Of a stretch of DNA of 64,000 nt, positions 9,727-17,831 are shown one piece after another. The notes below the pieces were generated by a model that saw only the letters and a list, made by a program, of their open reading frames with translations, was not told where the DNA came from and made no database searches. Source of the DNA: Microcella putealis (GTDB lineage Bacteria; Actinomycetota; Actinomycetes; Actinomycetales; Microbacteriaceae); the NCBI RefSeq assembly GCF_004216575.1, contig NZ_SGWW01000003.1, positions 248,001 through 312,000 on the forward strand, written 5' to 3'. The position numbers and the translations under genes are program-made. Numbering within the stretch: position 1 is the first letter of the stretch; the number at the start of each line of letters is the position of its first letter.

Positions 9727-10811
9727 GCGGCGACCGCCCGTCGGGCGCGCACGAGGGCGATGAGCAGCGGGGCGCCGAGGGCGGCGATGACGATGCCGAC
9801 CTCAAGCTCGCCGGGGGGTGCGACGAGGCGGCCGATCACGTCGGCAACGAGCACGAAGGCGGCACCGGCGACGGCCGCGACCGGCATCAGCAGACCGTGG
9901 TGCCCGCCGACGGCGGCGCGGGCGGCGTGGGCGCCGAGTAGCCCGACGAAGACGAGCGGGCCGGCGAGCGCGGTGGCGGTGCCGGCGAGCAGCACGATGG
10001 CGACGAGGGATCCGCCGCGCACGGCGCCGAGCCGGAACCCGAGGCCGCGTGCCACGTCGTCGCCGAGGGCGAGCGCGTCGAGCGGGCGGGCCAGCAGTGC
10101 GGCGACCATGACGCCGGCGACGACGAGCGGCAGCAGGGTGAGGGCGGCGTCGAGCTCGCGCCCGGTGAGCGAGCCGACCGTCCAGAAACGGTAGCGGTCG
10201 AGGGCCGCGGGGTCGCCGAGCAGCACGAGGGTGGTGAGCGTGCCGAGTCCCGCGGTGACGGCGAAGCCGACGACGACGAGTAGGGCGGGGGTGGCGCGGT
10301 CGCCGGCCGCGCGGGCGAGCGCCCCGATGCCGAGGCTCGTGACGAGCGCGCCCGCGAGGGCCCAGACGGCGAGCCCGATGACGCCGGTCTCGCCCGCGAG
10401 GGCGATGCCGAGCACGACGGCGAAGGATGCGCCCGCCGTGACCCCGAGCAGGCCCGGGTCGGCGACGGGGTTGCGGGCCACGCCCTGCATCACGACGCCG
10501 GCGAGGCCGAGGGCGACGCCGACGATGAGGCCGATGACGGTGCGCGGCACCCGCAGGTCGCGCACGGCGACGGCGTCGGCCGGGTCGCCGAGCGCTCCCG
10601 GGTCGGTGAGCGCGGTGACGACGGTGGCAAGGTCGGTCGCCCGGGCCCCGAGCGCGAGGCTCAGCGCCACGGCGAGGGCGAGACCGAGGCCTAGCAGGGC
10701 GGCGCCGCGCAGGCGGGCGGCGCGTGAGCGACGCGACGCGACGAGGTGCGGCGAGCGCGCCACACCGGCGGGCCGCGCCACCTCACTCGGCGCGGCCTCG
10801 GTCGCGGTCAC
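9723..10811 (-). CDS. Iron-siderophore ABC transporter permease 1 (FecCD/BtuC family)
   Basis: 362 residues from a GTG that overlaps the stop of the siderophore-interacting protein (GTGA). The N-terminal 35 residues are cytoplasmic and basic, then about 9-10 hydrophobic segments follow. Family segments include VRDLRVPRTVIGLIVGVALG, QGVARNPVADPGLLGVTAGA and the coupling region LALGDDVARGLGFRLG. Upstream in-frame sequence back to 10976 reads through the SIP gene and does not look like this family, so it was left out. Confidence 0.92.
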   Translation of the reverse strand: MTATEAAPSEVARPAGVARSPHLVASRRSRAARLRGAALLGLGLALAVALSLALGARATDLATVVTALTDPGALGDPADAVAVRDLRVPRTVIGLIVGVALGLAGVVMQGVARNPVADPGLLGVTAGASFAVVLGIALAGETGVIGLAVWALAGALVTSLGIGALARAAGDRATPALLVVVGFAVTAGLGTLTTLVLLGDPAALDRYRFWTVGSLTGRELDAALTLLPLVVAGVMVAALLARPLDALALGDDVARGLGFRLGAVRGGSLVAIVLLAGTATALAGPLVFVGLLGAHAARAAVGGHHGLLMPVAAVAGAAFVLVADVIGRLVAPPGELEVGIVIAALGAPLLIALVRARRAVAA

Positions 10812-11842
10812 TGTCCTTCGGAGCGCCCTTCGCGCCAGTAACCCATGAAGGCCACGGCGCGACGGCTCACCCCGACGTCGCTCACCAGGTACCGGCGCAG
10901 CCGCTTGATGACGGCGGCCTCGCCGGCGATCCAGGCGTAGAAGTCGCTGCCCGTCAACTCGACGGGGCTGTCCCACAAGAGCTCGGTGTCGACGTCGATG
11001 TCGTCGAGCGCGATGGGGGAGGTGTCGAGGGCGGCTTCGAGGTCACCACGGTGGCCGCTGACCCACTGTTCGAGCGAGCGTTGCAGCAGTTCGCCACGCG
11101 GCGCAATGGCCTGAAAGCCCTGCGCCGTCTCGCAGCCGGCGTCGCGCGCGAGCCATGCGATGCGCTGTCGCGCCTGCGGCACGATGCGCTGAATGTCGTC
11201 GCTCGAGGCGACCTCGATGAACGCCTGTGCCCGGATGCCCGGGGCCAGGCTCTCGAGGATCGACGAGATCGCGGGCGCCGCCGTCTCGTCGCCCACGAGC
11301 AGCACGGTGCCCGCGTCGCCGGGCCGCCAGTCGCACCCGATGAGTGGGTCGGCCGTGCGGGCATCGGGCCCCACGATGAGGACGCTGTCGCCAGCCTGCA
11401 CCCGCTGCAGCCAGCGGGCGGCCGGGCCGTCGCCGCCGGGCGCGGGCTCGTGCAGCACCATGTCGACGTCGAGCCGGCGGCTCGCTGTGTCGATCGCCCG
11501 CACCGTGTACGTGCGGAAGGCGGGCCGCTCGGCGTCGGGCAGCGCACGCCAGCGGGCGTACCAGTCGCCCGCGAGGATCGCCGCGTCGTCGTGCTGGCCG
11601 AGGTCGGGCAGAGACGCGTCCACACCCGCCCCGTCGATCGGAAACACGATCTTGATGCGCTGGTCGAGCCCGGTCGTGCCGAACACGTCGAAGTCGTCGC
11701 TCTCAAAGCTCACCCGTACCAGGTGCCGCCCGAGGGGCAGCACGCGGCTGACGCGCGCGGCGAAGGGGCGGTAGGCCGGGTAGACGGCGGGTGCGGCTGC
11801 TGCATCAGTACCGCGCTCCACCCGGGCAGGTGAGGTAAGCAT
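10808..11842 (-). CDS. Siderophore-interacting protein (FAD-binding ferric-siderophore reductase)
   Basis: 344 residues. An N-terminal FAD-binding beta-barrel (residues about 25-170, with RTYTVRAID as the flavin-binding RxYT motif) is followed by a C-terminal NAD(P)H-binding SIP domain (VLLVGDETAAPAISSILE; FYAWIAGEAAVIKRLRRYL; final GYWREGRSEGQ). The expected role is reduction of imported ferric siderophore to release Fe2+ in the cytoplasm. It is the first gene of the iron operon. An iron box covers its start codon, and a -10-like CATACT ends 6 bases before the ATG, so the transcript should be leaderless and iron repression should block the promoter directly. Confidence 0.92.
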   Translation of the reverse strand: MLTSPARVERGTDAAAAPAVYPAYRPFAARVSRVLPLGRHLVRVSFESDDFDVFGTTGLDQRIKIVFPIDGAGVDASLPDLGQHDDAAILAGDWYARWRALPDAERPAFRTYTVRAIDTASRRLDVDMVLHEPAPGGDGPAARWLQRVQAGDSVLIVGPDARTADPLIGCDWRPGDAGTVLLVGDETAAPAISSILESLAPGIRAQAFIEVASSDDIQRIVPQARQRIAWLARDAGCETAQGFQAIAPRGELLQRSLEQWVSGHRGDLEAALDTSPIALDDIDVDTELLWDSPVELTGSDFYAWIAGEAAVIKRLRRYLVSDVGVSRRAVAFMGYWREGRSEGQ

Positions 11843-11849
11843 TACCTAA
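11831..11849 (-). promoter_or_regulatory. DtxR/IdeR-type iron box spanning the SIP start codon
   Basis: Minus-strand reading TTAGGTAATGCTTACCTCA, 15 of 19 matches to the DtxR/IdeR consensus and strongly palindromic. The start codon ATG of the siderophore-interacting protein lies in its middle (11842-11840). The -10-like hexamer CATACT at 11854-11849 touches its edge, placing the predicted transcription start at the A of the ATG. Confidence 0.8.
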
Positions 11850-12003
11850 GTATGCACCGGGCCCTCCCCCCGCTGTCCAGCTCGAACAGCACGGCAGGCC
11901 CTGGGAGTTGCCTCCACGATCCCGACGCGCGCCGCACGCCCCGCACTACGCTTGACCAGTTGTCCCGGCCGACCGATCCGGCCGAGAAGAGACGGAGGAC
12001 ACC

Positions 12004-12405
12004 ATGCGCGGCAAGATCCTGTTCGCCACCGGCATCGCCGTCGGCTACGTGCTCGGAACCCGAGCCGGCCGCGAACGCTACGAGCAAATCAAGAAGGCGG
12101 CCGACCGCTTTTGGGGCGACCCCCGCGTGCAGCGGCAGGTCGACAAGGTCGACGGCTACGTGCGCGAGAAGGCCCCCGAGGTCGCCGAATTCGTGACGGA
12201 CGGCGCCAAGAAGGTCGTCACCACCGTCATGAACAAGAAGGATGCGCAGGGCAGCTCGTCGAGCTCGTCCCGTTCGCGTGCATCCTCGTCGAAGAGCGCT
12301 GCCTCGAAGAGCTCGACCGCGTCGAAGAGCTCGTCGACCCGCAAGGCTCCGGCGAAGCGCAGCACCACGTCGAAGGGCTCGAGCTCGAGCTCGAGCTCGT
12401 CGTAA
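12004..12405 (+). CDS. YtxH-like small membrane-associated protein with Ser/Lys-rich tail
   Basis: 133 residues. The N terminus MRGKILFATGIAVGYVLGTRAGRERY is the short membrane segment plus basic motif seen in actinobacterial YtxH-like proteins. Residues 30-80 form a charged helix, and residues about 82-133 are a low-complexity Ser/Lys/Ala tail ending in eight serines, encoded by repeated TCGAGC units. GGAGG lies 5 bases before the ATG, and a -10-like TACGCT is at 11947-11952. It is first of three co-directional envelope genes (with Holin-X and DUF3618 proteins), a grouping common in this family. Function unknown; a cell-envelope stress or scaffold role is only guessed. Confidence 0.8.
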   Translation: MRGKILFATGIAVGYVLGTRAGRERYEQIKKAADRFWGDPRVQRQVDKVDGYVREKAPEVAEFVTDGAKKVVTTVMNKKDAQGSSSSSSRSRASSSKSAASKSSTASKSSSTRKAPAKRSTTSKGSSSSSSSS

Positions 12406-12420
12406 CCCGAGGGGATCGCC

Positions 12421-12873
12421 ATGACTGACCCCCTCGACGCCACCACGCCGCCGCGAAAGATTCCCGGCCAGCCCCCGCGCGAGCGCCGCAAGTCGCTCGG
12501 CCAGCTCGTCGCCGAGCTGCCGCGCCTGATCACCGAGCTGATTCAGGCCGAGATCGCGAGTCTCAAGGCCGAGATCTCGAGCAAGCTGAAGTCGGTGGGC
12601 ATTGGCGCGGGCCTGCTGGTTGGCGCCCTCGTCGTCGTCTTCTACGCCTCGCTCGTGCTGGTCGCGGCCGGCGTGCTCGGCCTCGCCACGGTGTTGCCTG
12701 CGTGGGCCGCCGCCCTCATCGTCGGCGTCGCCCTGCTTCTCATCGCCGGCCTCATCGCCGGCATCGGCATCGCACAGCTGAAACGCGGCATGCCCCCCAC
12801 CCCCAGTGACACGATCGACAGCATCGGCGAGGATGTGCGCGCCGTCACCGGCACGCAGAAGGGAGCATCGTGA
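12421..12873 (+). CDS. Phage holin family (Actinobacterial Holin-X) membrane protein
   Basis: 150 residues. A basic N terminus is followed by an amphipathic helix (LVAELPRLITELIQAEIASLKAEIS) and two membrane helices (about residues 60-85 and 92-118), the layout of the putative Actinobacterial Holin-X family. There is no sign of a prophage around it, and these proteins are chromosomal envelope genes in Microbacteriaceae, so lysis is not implied. The stop overlaps the DUF3618 start (GTGA), implying translational coupling. Confidence 0.82.
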   Translation: MTDPLDATTPPRKIPGQPPRERRKSLGQLVAELPRLITELIQAEIASLKAEISSKLKSVGIGAGLLVGALVVVFYASLVLVAAGVLGLATVLPAWAAALIVGVALLLIAGLIAGIGIAQLKRGMPPTPSDTIDSIGEDVRAVTGTQKGAS

Positions 12874-13094
12874 GCGACAGCCCCATCCGCCCCGCAAAAG
12901 AGGTGCGCGACGAGCTCGCCGCCACCCTCGACGAGCTCGAGACGCGCCTGAATCCGAAGGTGCAGGCCAGTGAGCTGAGCCGCCGCGTGCGCGCGGGGTA
13001 CGCGAAGAACCCCGTGCCGTACCTGATCGGCGCCGCGGTCGCGACCGCCGTCGTGGTGGGCCTCGTGGCCTGGGCGATCGCCGGCGACGACTGA
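12870..13094 (+). CDS. DUF3618 family membrane protein
   Basis: 74 residues: an N-terminal helix with the family string VRDELAATLDELETRLNP, a short basic linker and one C-terminal membrane helix (YLIGAAVATAVVVGLVAWAI). The GTG start overlaps the Holin-X stop. Third gene of the YtxH/Holin-X/DUF3618 trio; function unknown, probably a small inner-membrane partner of the two proteins before it. Confidence 0.82.
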   Translation: MSDSPIRPAKEVRDELAATLDELETRLNPKVQASELSRRVRAGYAKNPVPYLIGAAVATAVVVGLVAWAIAGDD

Positions 13095-13171
13095 GCCTGA
13101 CTCTGCGCGCAGCCTGGGCATCCGACTCGCCGATTTGGGTTCCCAGCGACGCGGGGTCATCATGGTAGGCG

Positions 13172-13999
13172 ATGTCCACCATCCGCGAATTCACCGTTGA
13201 GCGCACGCCAACGGCCGCGCTCCCGGTCATCAAGCCCCTGCTCGGGTGGCGCGTTCTCGTGCCCCGCGGGGGCAAGTGGGGCGACGGAATTTCCGCCCAA
13301 CTGCGCGCGCTCGGCGCCCAGCCGGTGATCGCGCCGCTCATCAACTTCGCTCGCCCCGAGAACCCCGAACTGCTCGTCGCCGCGCTCGGGCGCCTGCAGG
13401 AGGGCCGCTACGACTGGCTCGTCGTGACGAGCGCCACCACGGTCGACGTGCTCGTCGGCCACGGCGTGCGCCTGCCCGAGTCGACGCGCGTTGCCGCTGT
13501 CGGTGAGACGACCGCCCAGGCTCTGCAGCTGGCCGGTTATCGGGTGGATGCTGTGCCCAGCGATCACTCGGCGCGCGGCCTCGTCAAGGAATGGCCGGGC
13601 GGCGCCGGGGTCAGCGCTCTCATTCCGCAATCGGAGATTGCGGAGGCGACCCTTGTGCAGGGTCTCGCCGAGCAGGGCGTCGACGCCGAGTTCGTCGGCG
13701 CGTACCGCACGGTCGGGGTGAAGGCTCCGGCCGAGGTCGTCGCCGACGTGGCCGGCCGCCGTATCCGCGCGATCCTCGTCAGCTCGGGCAGTGTGGCCCG
13801 CCAGGTGGCCGAGCAGTTCAGCCCCCTGCCGAGCGAGGCCGTCGTCGTCTGCATCGGCCCCCGCACCGCCTTTGACGCTCGCGCCGCGGGCCTCGCCGTG
13901 CACCGCATCGCGGAAGACCGCTCGAGCTCATCGCTCGTGCGCGCCCTCGCCGAGTACGCGTTGGACCCGGACGACGCGCACCCGCCGGTCATCTCTTAG
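13172..13999 (+). CDS. hemD: Uroporphyrinogen-III synthase
   Basis: 275 residues; cyclises hydroxymethylbilane to uroporphyrinogen III, the step after HemC. The two-domain HemD pattern is visible: GWRVLVPRGGKWGDGISAQL then DWLVVTSATTVDVL in domain 1, and LIPQSEIAEATLVQGL with AILVSSGSVARQVAEQ in domain 2, ending [15 protein letters not shown]. The enzyme family is poorly conserved, but the order of these blocks is clear. No Shine-Dalgarno precedes the ATG; a CATGGT hexamer ends 5 bases before it, so the transcript may be leaderless. It is separated from the heme operon by the iron-uptake genes. Confidence 0.9.
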   Translation: MSTIREFTVERTPTAALPVIKPLLGWRVLVPRGGKWGDGISAQLRALGAQPVIAPLINFARPENPELLVAALGRLQEGRYDWLVVTSATTVDVLVGHGVRLPESTRVAAVGETTAQALQLAGYRVDAVPSDHSARGLVKEWPGGAGVSALIPQSEIAEATLVQGLAEQGVDAEFVGAYRTVGVKAPAEVVADVAGRRIRAILVSSGSVARQVAEQFSPLPSEAVVVCIGPRTAFDARAAGLAVHRIAEDRSSSSLVRALAEYALDPDDAHPPVIS

Positions 14000-14117
14000 A
14001 AGTCAACACGTGCGCTAACGTGAGCGTACTTCTGCACTGACGAGAAGGCCGCAACACATCCGCGGCGGTCGCCGGCGAAGTGTGTCCGTTTTCTCCTTAC
14101 ATGAAGGTGAAGTGCCC

Positions 14118-14687
14118 ATGCGGCGTCCGCGACCTCGATCAGTCAAGCGGCCCGGCTCCGCTCGCGCCTCATCGGGAGCGTGGGCCGTGTGGCCGGTAGC
14201 CGGCCTGTACGTCGGCTTTATCTCCGCTGCGACGTCCTACTGGCTCGTACTTGCGGTTCCCGTAGTGCTGGGTGCGGTGAACGATGGATCACCGCTCGGC
14301 AGGGTCCTGCCGGGTCTCTTGCTGTGGTCTGCATTCATGCTCGGCGGCATTCCGTATGTGGTGGTGAACGCGGTCGGCGGCGCGGTGGTCGCCATCGTCG
14401 CGGCTGTGGTCCGCCGGATTCGCTGGGTCACCATCATCGCGCTGCTCGTCTTCGTCGGATGCTGGGTTGCGGTAACCCAGGTGTGGGGAACGATCTTGTG
14501 GCGCTCGGGCGACGTGCCCTGGTGGTTCCTCGTCGCGGGCGCGATACCCACGGTGATGGTGGTGGCCTGTGCGAGCGCGTTGAGTTGCGTGGCGCAGCAG
14601 GCCCCAGACGACGACGCTGCACACATCCCTCCCGCCGCAGCTATTGCTGAGGGGCAAGAGCAGCGCGCCCTCGCCCCTCAGCAATAA
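14118..14687 (+). CDS. Membrane protein of unknown function
   Basis: 189 residues with an Arg/Pro-rich N terminus and about four membrane helices (residues roughly 23-48, 60-82, 88-106 and 132-156), then a hydrophilic Gln/Ala-rich tail. I recognise no domain. The ATG at 14118 is preferred over the GTG at 14082 because AAGGTGA lies about 9 bases before it. A possible -10 (TAACGT, 14016-14021) would give a leader of about 90 bases. The last 13 codons fold into the terminator shared with putP. Confidence 0.65.
   Translation: MRRPRPRSVKRPGSARASSGAWAVWPVAGLYVGFISAATSYWLVLAVPVVLGAVNDGSPLGRVLPGLLLWSAFMLGGIPYVVVNAVGGAVVAIVAAVVRRIRWVTIIALLVFVGCWVAVTQVWGTILWRSGDVPWWFLVAGAIPTVMVVACASALSCVAQQAPDDDAAHIPPAAAIAEGQEQRALAPQQ
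14643..14685. terminator. Stem-loop terminator inside the 3' end of the membrane protein gene
   Basis: Perfect 13-bp inverted repeat: left arm 14643-14655, right arm 14673-14685, 17-base loop. It lies wholly within the last codons of the plus-strand gene and 8 bases beyond the putP stop, so it can end transcription from both sides. Confidence 0.8.
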
Positions 14688-14692
14688 GTCGC

Positions 14693-16189
14693 CTACTTCA
14701 AGGTCGGCACCGATGCGGTCATCGCGACCGTGTCGTCGAACTCCTCCGTGACCTCCGCGTTGGCGCGGAAGGTCGCGAGGCTCACCGCGACGGTGACCAC
14801 GAGGCTCGCGATGAAGCCCGGGATGATCTCGTAGAGCTCGAAGCCAAGGGCATCCCAGATGAACACCGTGGCGGCGCCGACGATCATGCCGCTGAGCGCG
14901 CCCCAGTTGGTGAGCTTGCGCCAGAACAGCGACAGCAGCACCAGCGGGCCGAAGGCCGCACCGAAACCGGCCCACGCGAAGCCGACGAGCTCAAGAATCG
15001 TGCCGCCCGGGTCGAGCGCGATGAAGACCCCAATCGCGGCGACGACGAGCACGCACACGCGGCCCATCGTCACGAGGAAGCGCGACGAGGGCTCGGTCTT
15101 CGCGACCACCTTGTAGAGGTCTTCGACGAGCACCGACGAGCAGACGATCAGCTGGCTCGAGACGGTGCTCATGATCGCGGCGAGCACGGCAGCGAGCACG
15201 AGGCCGGCGACGAGCGGGTGCAGCAGGGTCTGCGCGAGCAGCAGCGTGACTGTCTCGGGGTCGCCCAGCTCAATGCCGCGGCTTGAGAAGTAGGCGAGGC
15301 CAGCGAGACCAGCAGCCACCGCGCCGACCAGCGACACGATCATCCAGGTCATGCCGATGCGACGGGCGGGCTTCACGGCCTGCACATCGCGCAGCGCCAT
15401 GAAGCGCACGATGATGTGCGGCTGGCCGAAGTAGCCGAGACCCCAGGAGAGTGCCGAGATGACAGCGAGCACGGTGGCGCCGGTGAGCGCATCGCCACCG
15501 GTCAGCGACAGGGTGTCGGGGGCGACGCGGGTGATCTCGTCGACGGCCGGGCCGAATCCGCCGACGGCGACGATCGCCATGACGGGCAGCAGGATCAGCG
15601 CAATCAGCATGATTACGCCCTGCACGACGTCCGTGAGCGAGGCGCCGAGGAACCCGCCGAACAGCGTGTAGGCGAGGGTGACGCCGGCGACGATCATCAT
15701 GCCGGTGAGGTAGGTCGAGCCGAACGACTGCTCGAAGAAGACCCCGCCGGCAACCATCATCGACGCGACGTAGAAGGTGAAGAACACCAGGATGACGAGA
15801 CCCGACGCGATGCGCAGCACGCGGCTCTTATCGCGCAGCCGGTTCTCGAAGAAGCTCGGCACCGTGATCGAATTGCGCGAGCGCTCGGTGTAGGCGCGCA
15901 GGCGCGGTGCCACGAACTTCCAGTTCAGGTAGGCGCCGATGGTGAGGCCGACGGCAATCCAGCCTTCAATGAGGCCGACGGCGAAAATGGCGCCGGGAAG
16001 GCCGAGCATGATCCAGCCCGACATGTCGGATGCGCCGGCGCTGAGGGCCGCCGCCCAGGGTGGAAGCTTCCTCCCCGCCAGCAGATAATCCTCGTGGGAT
16101 TCGGTCTTCTTGTAGGCGTAAAAACCGATAGCAAGCATCACCGCGAAATAGATGACGATCGCGCCGATTTGATAAATCTCGTCGGACAT
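14693..16189 (-). CDS. putP: Sodium/proline symporter PutP
   Basis: 498 residues; Na+-coupled proline uptake at the cytoplasmic membrane (SSS family, about 13 membrane helices). Family segments: GFYAYKKTESHEDYLLAGRKLPPWAAALSAGASDMSGW written here in two parts as YLLAGRKLPPW and SAGASDMSGWIMLGLPG, the sodium-site region SWGLGYFGQPHIIVRFMAL, and SSQLIVCSSVLVEDLYK. AAGGAGA lies 8 bases before the ATG. It is alone on its transcript. With putA 8 kb away it supplies proline as carbon and nitrogen source or as compatible solute. Confidence 0.95.
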   Translation of the reverse strand: MSDEIYQIGAIVIYFAVMLAIGFYAYKKTESHEDYLLAGRKLPPWAAALSAGASDMSGWIMLGLPGAIFAVGLIEGWIAVGLTIGAYLNWKFVAPRLRAYTERSRNSITVPSFFENRLRDKSRVLRIASGLVILVFFTFYVASMMVAGGVFFEQSFGSTYLTGMMIVAGVTLAYTLFGGFLGASLTDVVQGVIMLIALILLPVMAIVAVGGFGPAVDEITRVAPDTLSLTGGDALTGATVLAVISALSWGLGYFGQPHIIVRFMALRDVQAVKPARRIGMTWMIVSLVGAVAAGLAGLAYFSSRGIELGDPETVTLLLAQTLLHPLVAGLVLAAVLAAIMSTVSSQLIVCSSVLVEDLYKVVAKTEPSSRFLVTMGRVCVLVVAAIGVFIALDPGGTILELVGFAWAGFGAAFGPLVLLSLFWRKLTNWGALSGMIVGAATVFIWDALGFELYEIIPGFIASLVVTVAVSLATFRANAEVTEEFDDTVAMTASVPTLK

Positions 16190-16327
16190 GACGTTTCTCC
16201 TTGGTCGCTGTCACCCACGGGGTGCCGCGGGCACAATCGACCAGCCTAACAAAGGCTGTGAGTTGCGCCTGAGATAGGCGTGCATCCGAATGCGTGATCG
16301 CGCGCCGAATGGGCGACGCCGACGGGC

Positions 16328-17353
16328 TTAGCCGAAGAGCAGCGCGGCCTCGTCGTAACGCTCCTGCGGCACGGTCTTCAGCGAGCCGAGCGCCGCCTCG
16401 AACGGCACGAACACGATGTCGGTGCCGCGCAGCGCGACCATCTGACCCCAGCGGTGGCCGTTCACGGCGCGCACCGCCGCCATGCCGAGGCGGGTGGCGA
16501 GCACGCGGTCGTAGGCACTCGGGGTGCCGCCGCGCTGAATGTGGCCGAGCGTCGTCGCGCGCGTCTCGATGCCGGTGCGGGCCTCGATCAGCGGGGCGAG
16601 GCGTTCGCCGATGCCGCCGAGGCGCGGGCGACCGAAAGCGTCGAGCCCGCGGTCGTTGTGCGGCTCGTCGTCGCCCTCGAGCGTGAAGCCCTCGGCGACG
16701 ACCACGAGCGGGGCGCGGCCGCGGTTGTAGGCGCTCTGCACCCACTCGGTCAGCTGGTCCATCGAGGTGCGCTGCTCGGGAATCAGAATCGCGTGCGCGC
16801 CCGCGGCCATGCCCGAGTGCAGGGCGATCCAGCCGACGTGCCGGCCCATGACCTCGGCGACCATGCAGCGGTTGTGCGCGTCGCCCGTCGTGCGCAGGCG
16901 GTCCATCGCCTCGGTGGCGATGCCGACGGCGGTGTCGAAGCCGAAGGTGTAGTCGGTCGCGTCCAGGTCGTTGTCGACCGTCTTCGGAACCCCGACGATG
17001 CGCACGCCCGCGTCGGTCAGGCGCTTGGCGGCGGCCAAGGTGCCTTCGCCGCCGATCGCGATGAGCGCATCCAGGCCGTTCTCGTTCATGACCTCGTTGA
17101 TGCGGTCAACGCCGCCGCGACCCTCGAAGGGGTTCGTGCGGCTCGTGCCGAGAATCGTGCCGCCCTGCTTCGAGATGCCCTTCACCTCGTGGCGGCCGAG
17201 CGTCATCGTGTCGTTCTCGACGAGGCCCTTCCAGCCGTCGCGGAAGCCCACATACTCGTGCTCGTGAACGGTCGTGCCGGTCAGCACGGCACCGCGAATA
17301 ACGGCGTTCAGGCCGGGGGCGTCGCCGCCGGAGGTCAGCATTCCGATGCGCAT
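16328..17353 (-). CDS. pfkA: ATP-dependent 6-phosphofructokinase
   Basis: 341 residues; phosphorylates fructose 6-phosphate in glycolysis. It begins with the family string MRIGMLTSGGDAPGLNAVIRG. The nucleotide-site motif is IAIGGEGT (Gly104) with VPKTVDNDL (Lys124, catalytic Asp127 and Asp129). Gly at 104 favours ATP over pyrophosphate as phosphoryl donor, while Lys124 is typical of the group III actinobacterial enzymes. An in-frame ATG three codons upstream (17362) is possible. I prefer 17353 because it matches the family start and a TTAGAT hexamer ends 7 bases before it (leaderless pattern). Confidence 0.93.
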   Translation of the reverse strand: MRIGMLTSGGDAPGLNAVIRGAVLTGTTVHEHEYVGFRDGWKGLVENDTMTLGRHEVKGISKQGGTILGTSRTNPFEGRGGVDRINEVMNENGLDALIAIGGEGTLAAAKRLTDAGVRIVGVPKTVDNDLDATDYTFGFDTAVGIATEAMDRLRTTGDAHNRCMVAEVMGRHVGWIALHSGMAAGAHAILIPEQRTSMDQLTEWVQSAYNRGRAPLVVVAEGFTLEGDDEPHNDRGLDAFGRPRLGGIGERLAPLIEARTGIETRATTLGHIQRGGTPSAYDRVLATRLGMAAVRAVNGHRWGQMVALRGTDIVFVPFEAALGSLKTVPQERYDEAALLFG

Positions 17354-17534
17354 AGCACCCATCTAAGCGCGTGGCGGTAGCCGACGCGAAAACGGCGGAT
17401 GCACGCCTCGCCTCATTCGCGAACAAACGGAATCGGGGGGCTCGCCCTACTACCCGGCGGGCCGACCCGTCAGTATCGTGGCGGGAAGCACCATCCCGGC
17501 ACGTCGCTAACCACCCTCACCACCAGGAGCACAC

Positions 17535-17831
17535 ATGACCGACGCACCCCCTCCCGCCTACTCGCAGCCCGCGCAGCCCGCCGTGAACCCCGGCCAGACG
17601 CTCGGCATCGTCGCGCTGATCTGCTCGTTCTTCTTCCAGATCCTCGGCCTGATTCTCGGCATCGTGGCGCTGAACCAGTCGAAGAAGGTCGGCATGAAGA
17701 ACGGCCTCGCCGTCGCCGCCATCTGGATCAGCGCGATCCTGCTGGTGCTCGGCGTCATCATCTTCATCGTCAGCATCGCGCTGTTCGGATCGCTCGCTGC
17801 ATTCACGACCGAATACAGCTTCGCGCCCTGA
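17535..17831 (+). CDS. DUF4190 domain membrane protein
   Basis: 98 residues: a short Pro/Ala-rich N terminus, then two membrane helices joined by NQSKKVGMKNGLAVAAIWIS, the typical DUF4190 hairpin (glycine-rich first helix GIVALICSFFFQILGLILGIVAL). Function unknown, widespread in actinobacteria. AGGAG lies 5 bases before the ATG, and a -10-like TATCGT is near 17474. Its stop (TGA at 17829) overlaps a possible CTG start of the glycosylase gene. Confidence 0.82.
   Translation: MTDAPPPAYSQPAQPAVNPGQTLGIVALICSFFFQILGLILGIVALNQSKKVGMKNGLAVAAIWISAILLVLGVIIFIVSIALFGSLAAFTTEYSFAP

Noticed and set aside
12370-12405. TCGAGC-type short tandem repeat at the end of the YtxH-like gene
   Set aside because: It simply encodes the Ser-rich tail; no sign of a recombination or regulatory role.
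12421-12873. Holin-family gene as evidence for a prophage
   Set aside because: No other phage genes, integrase or attachment repeats are present; this holin-like family is chromosomal in actinobacteria.
13998-14033. AGAAGT/ACTTCT dyad after hemD as a terminator
   Set aside because: Six-base arms around a 24-base loop; it also contains the likely promoter of the next gene, so a terminator role is doubtful.
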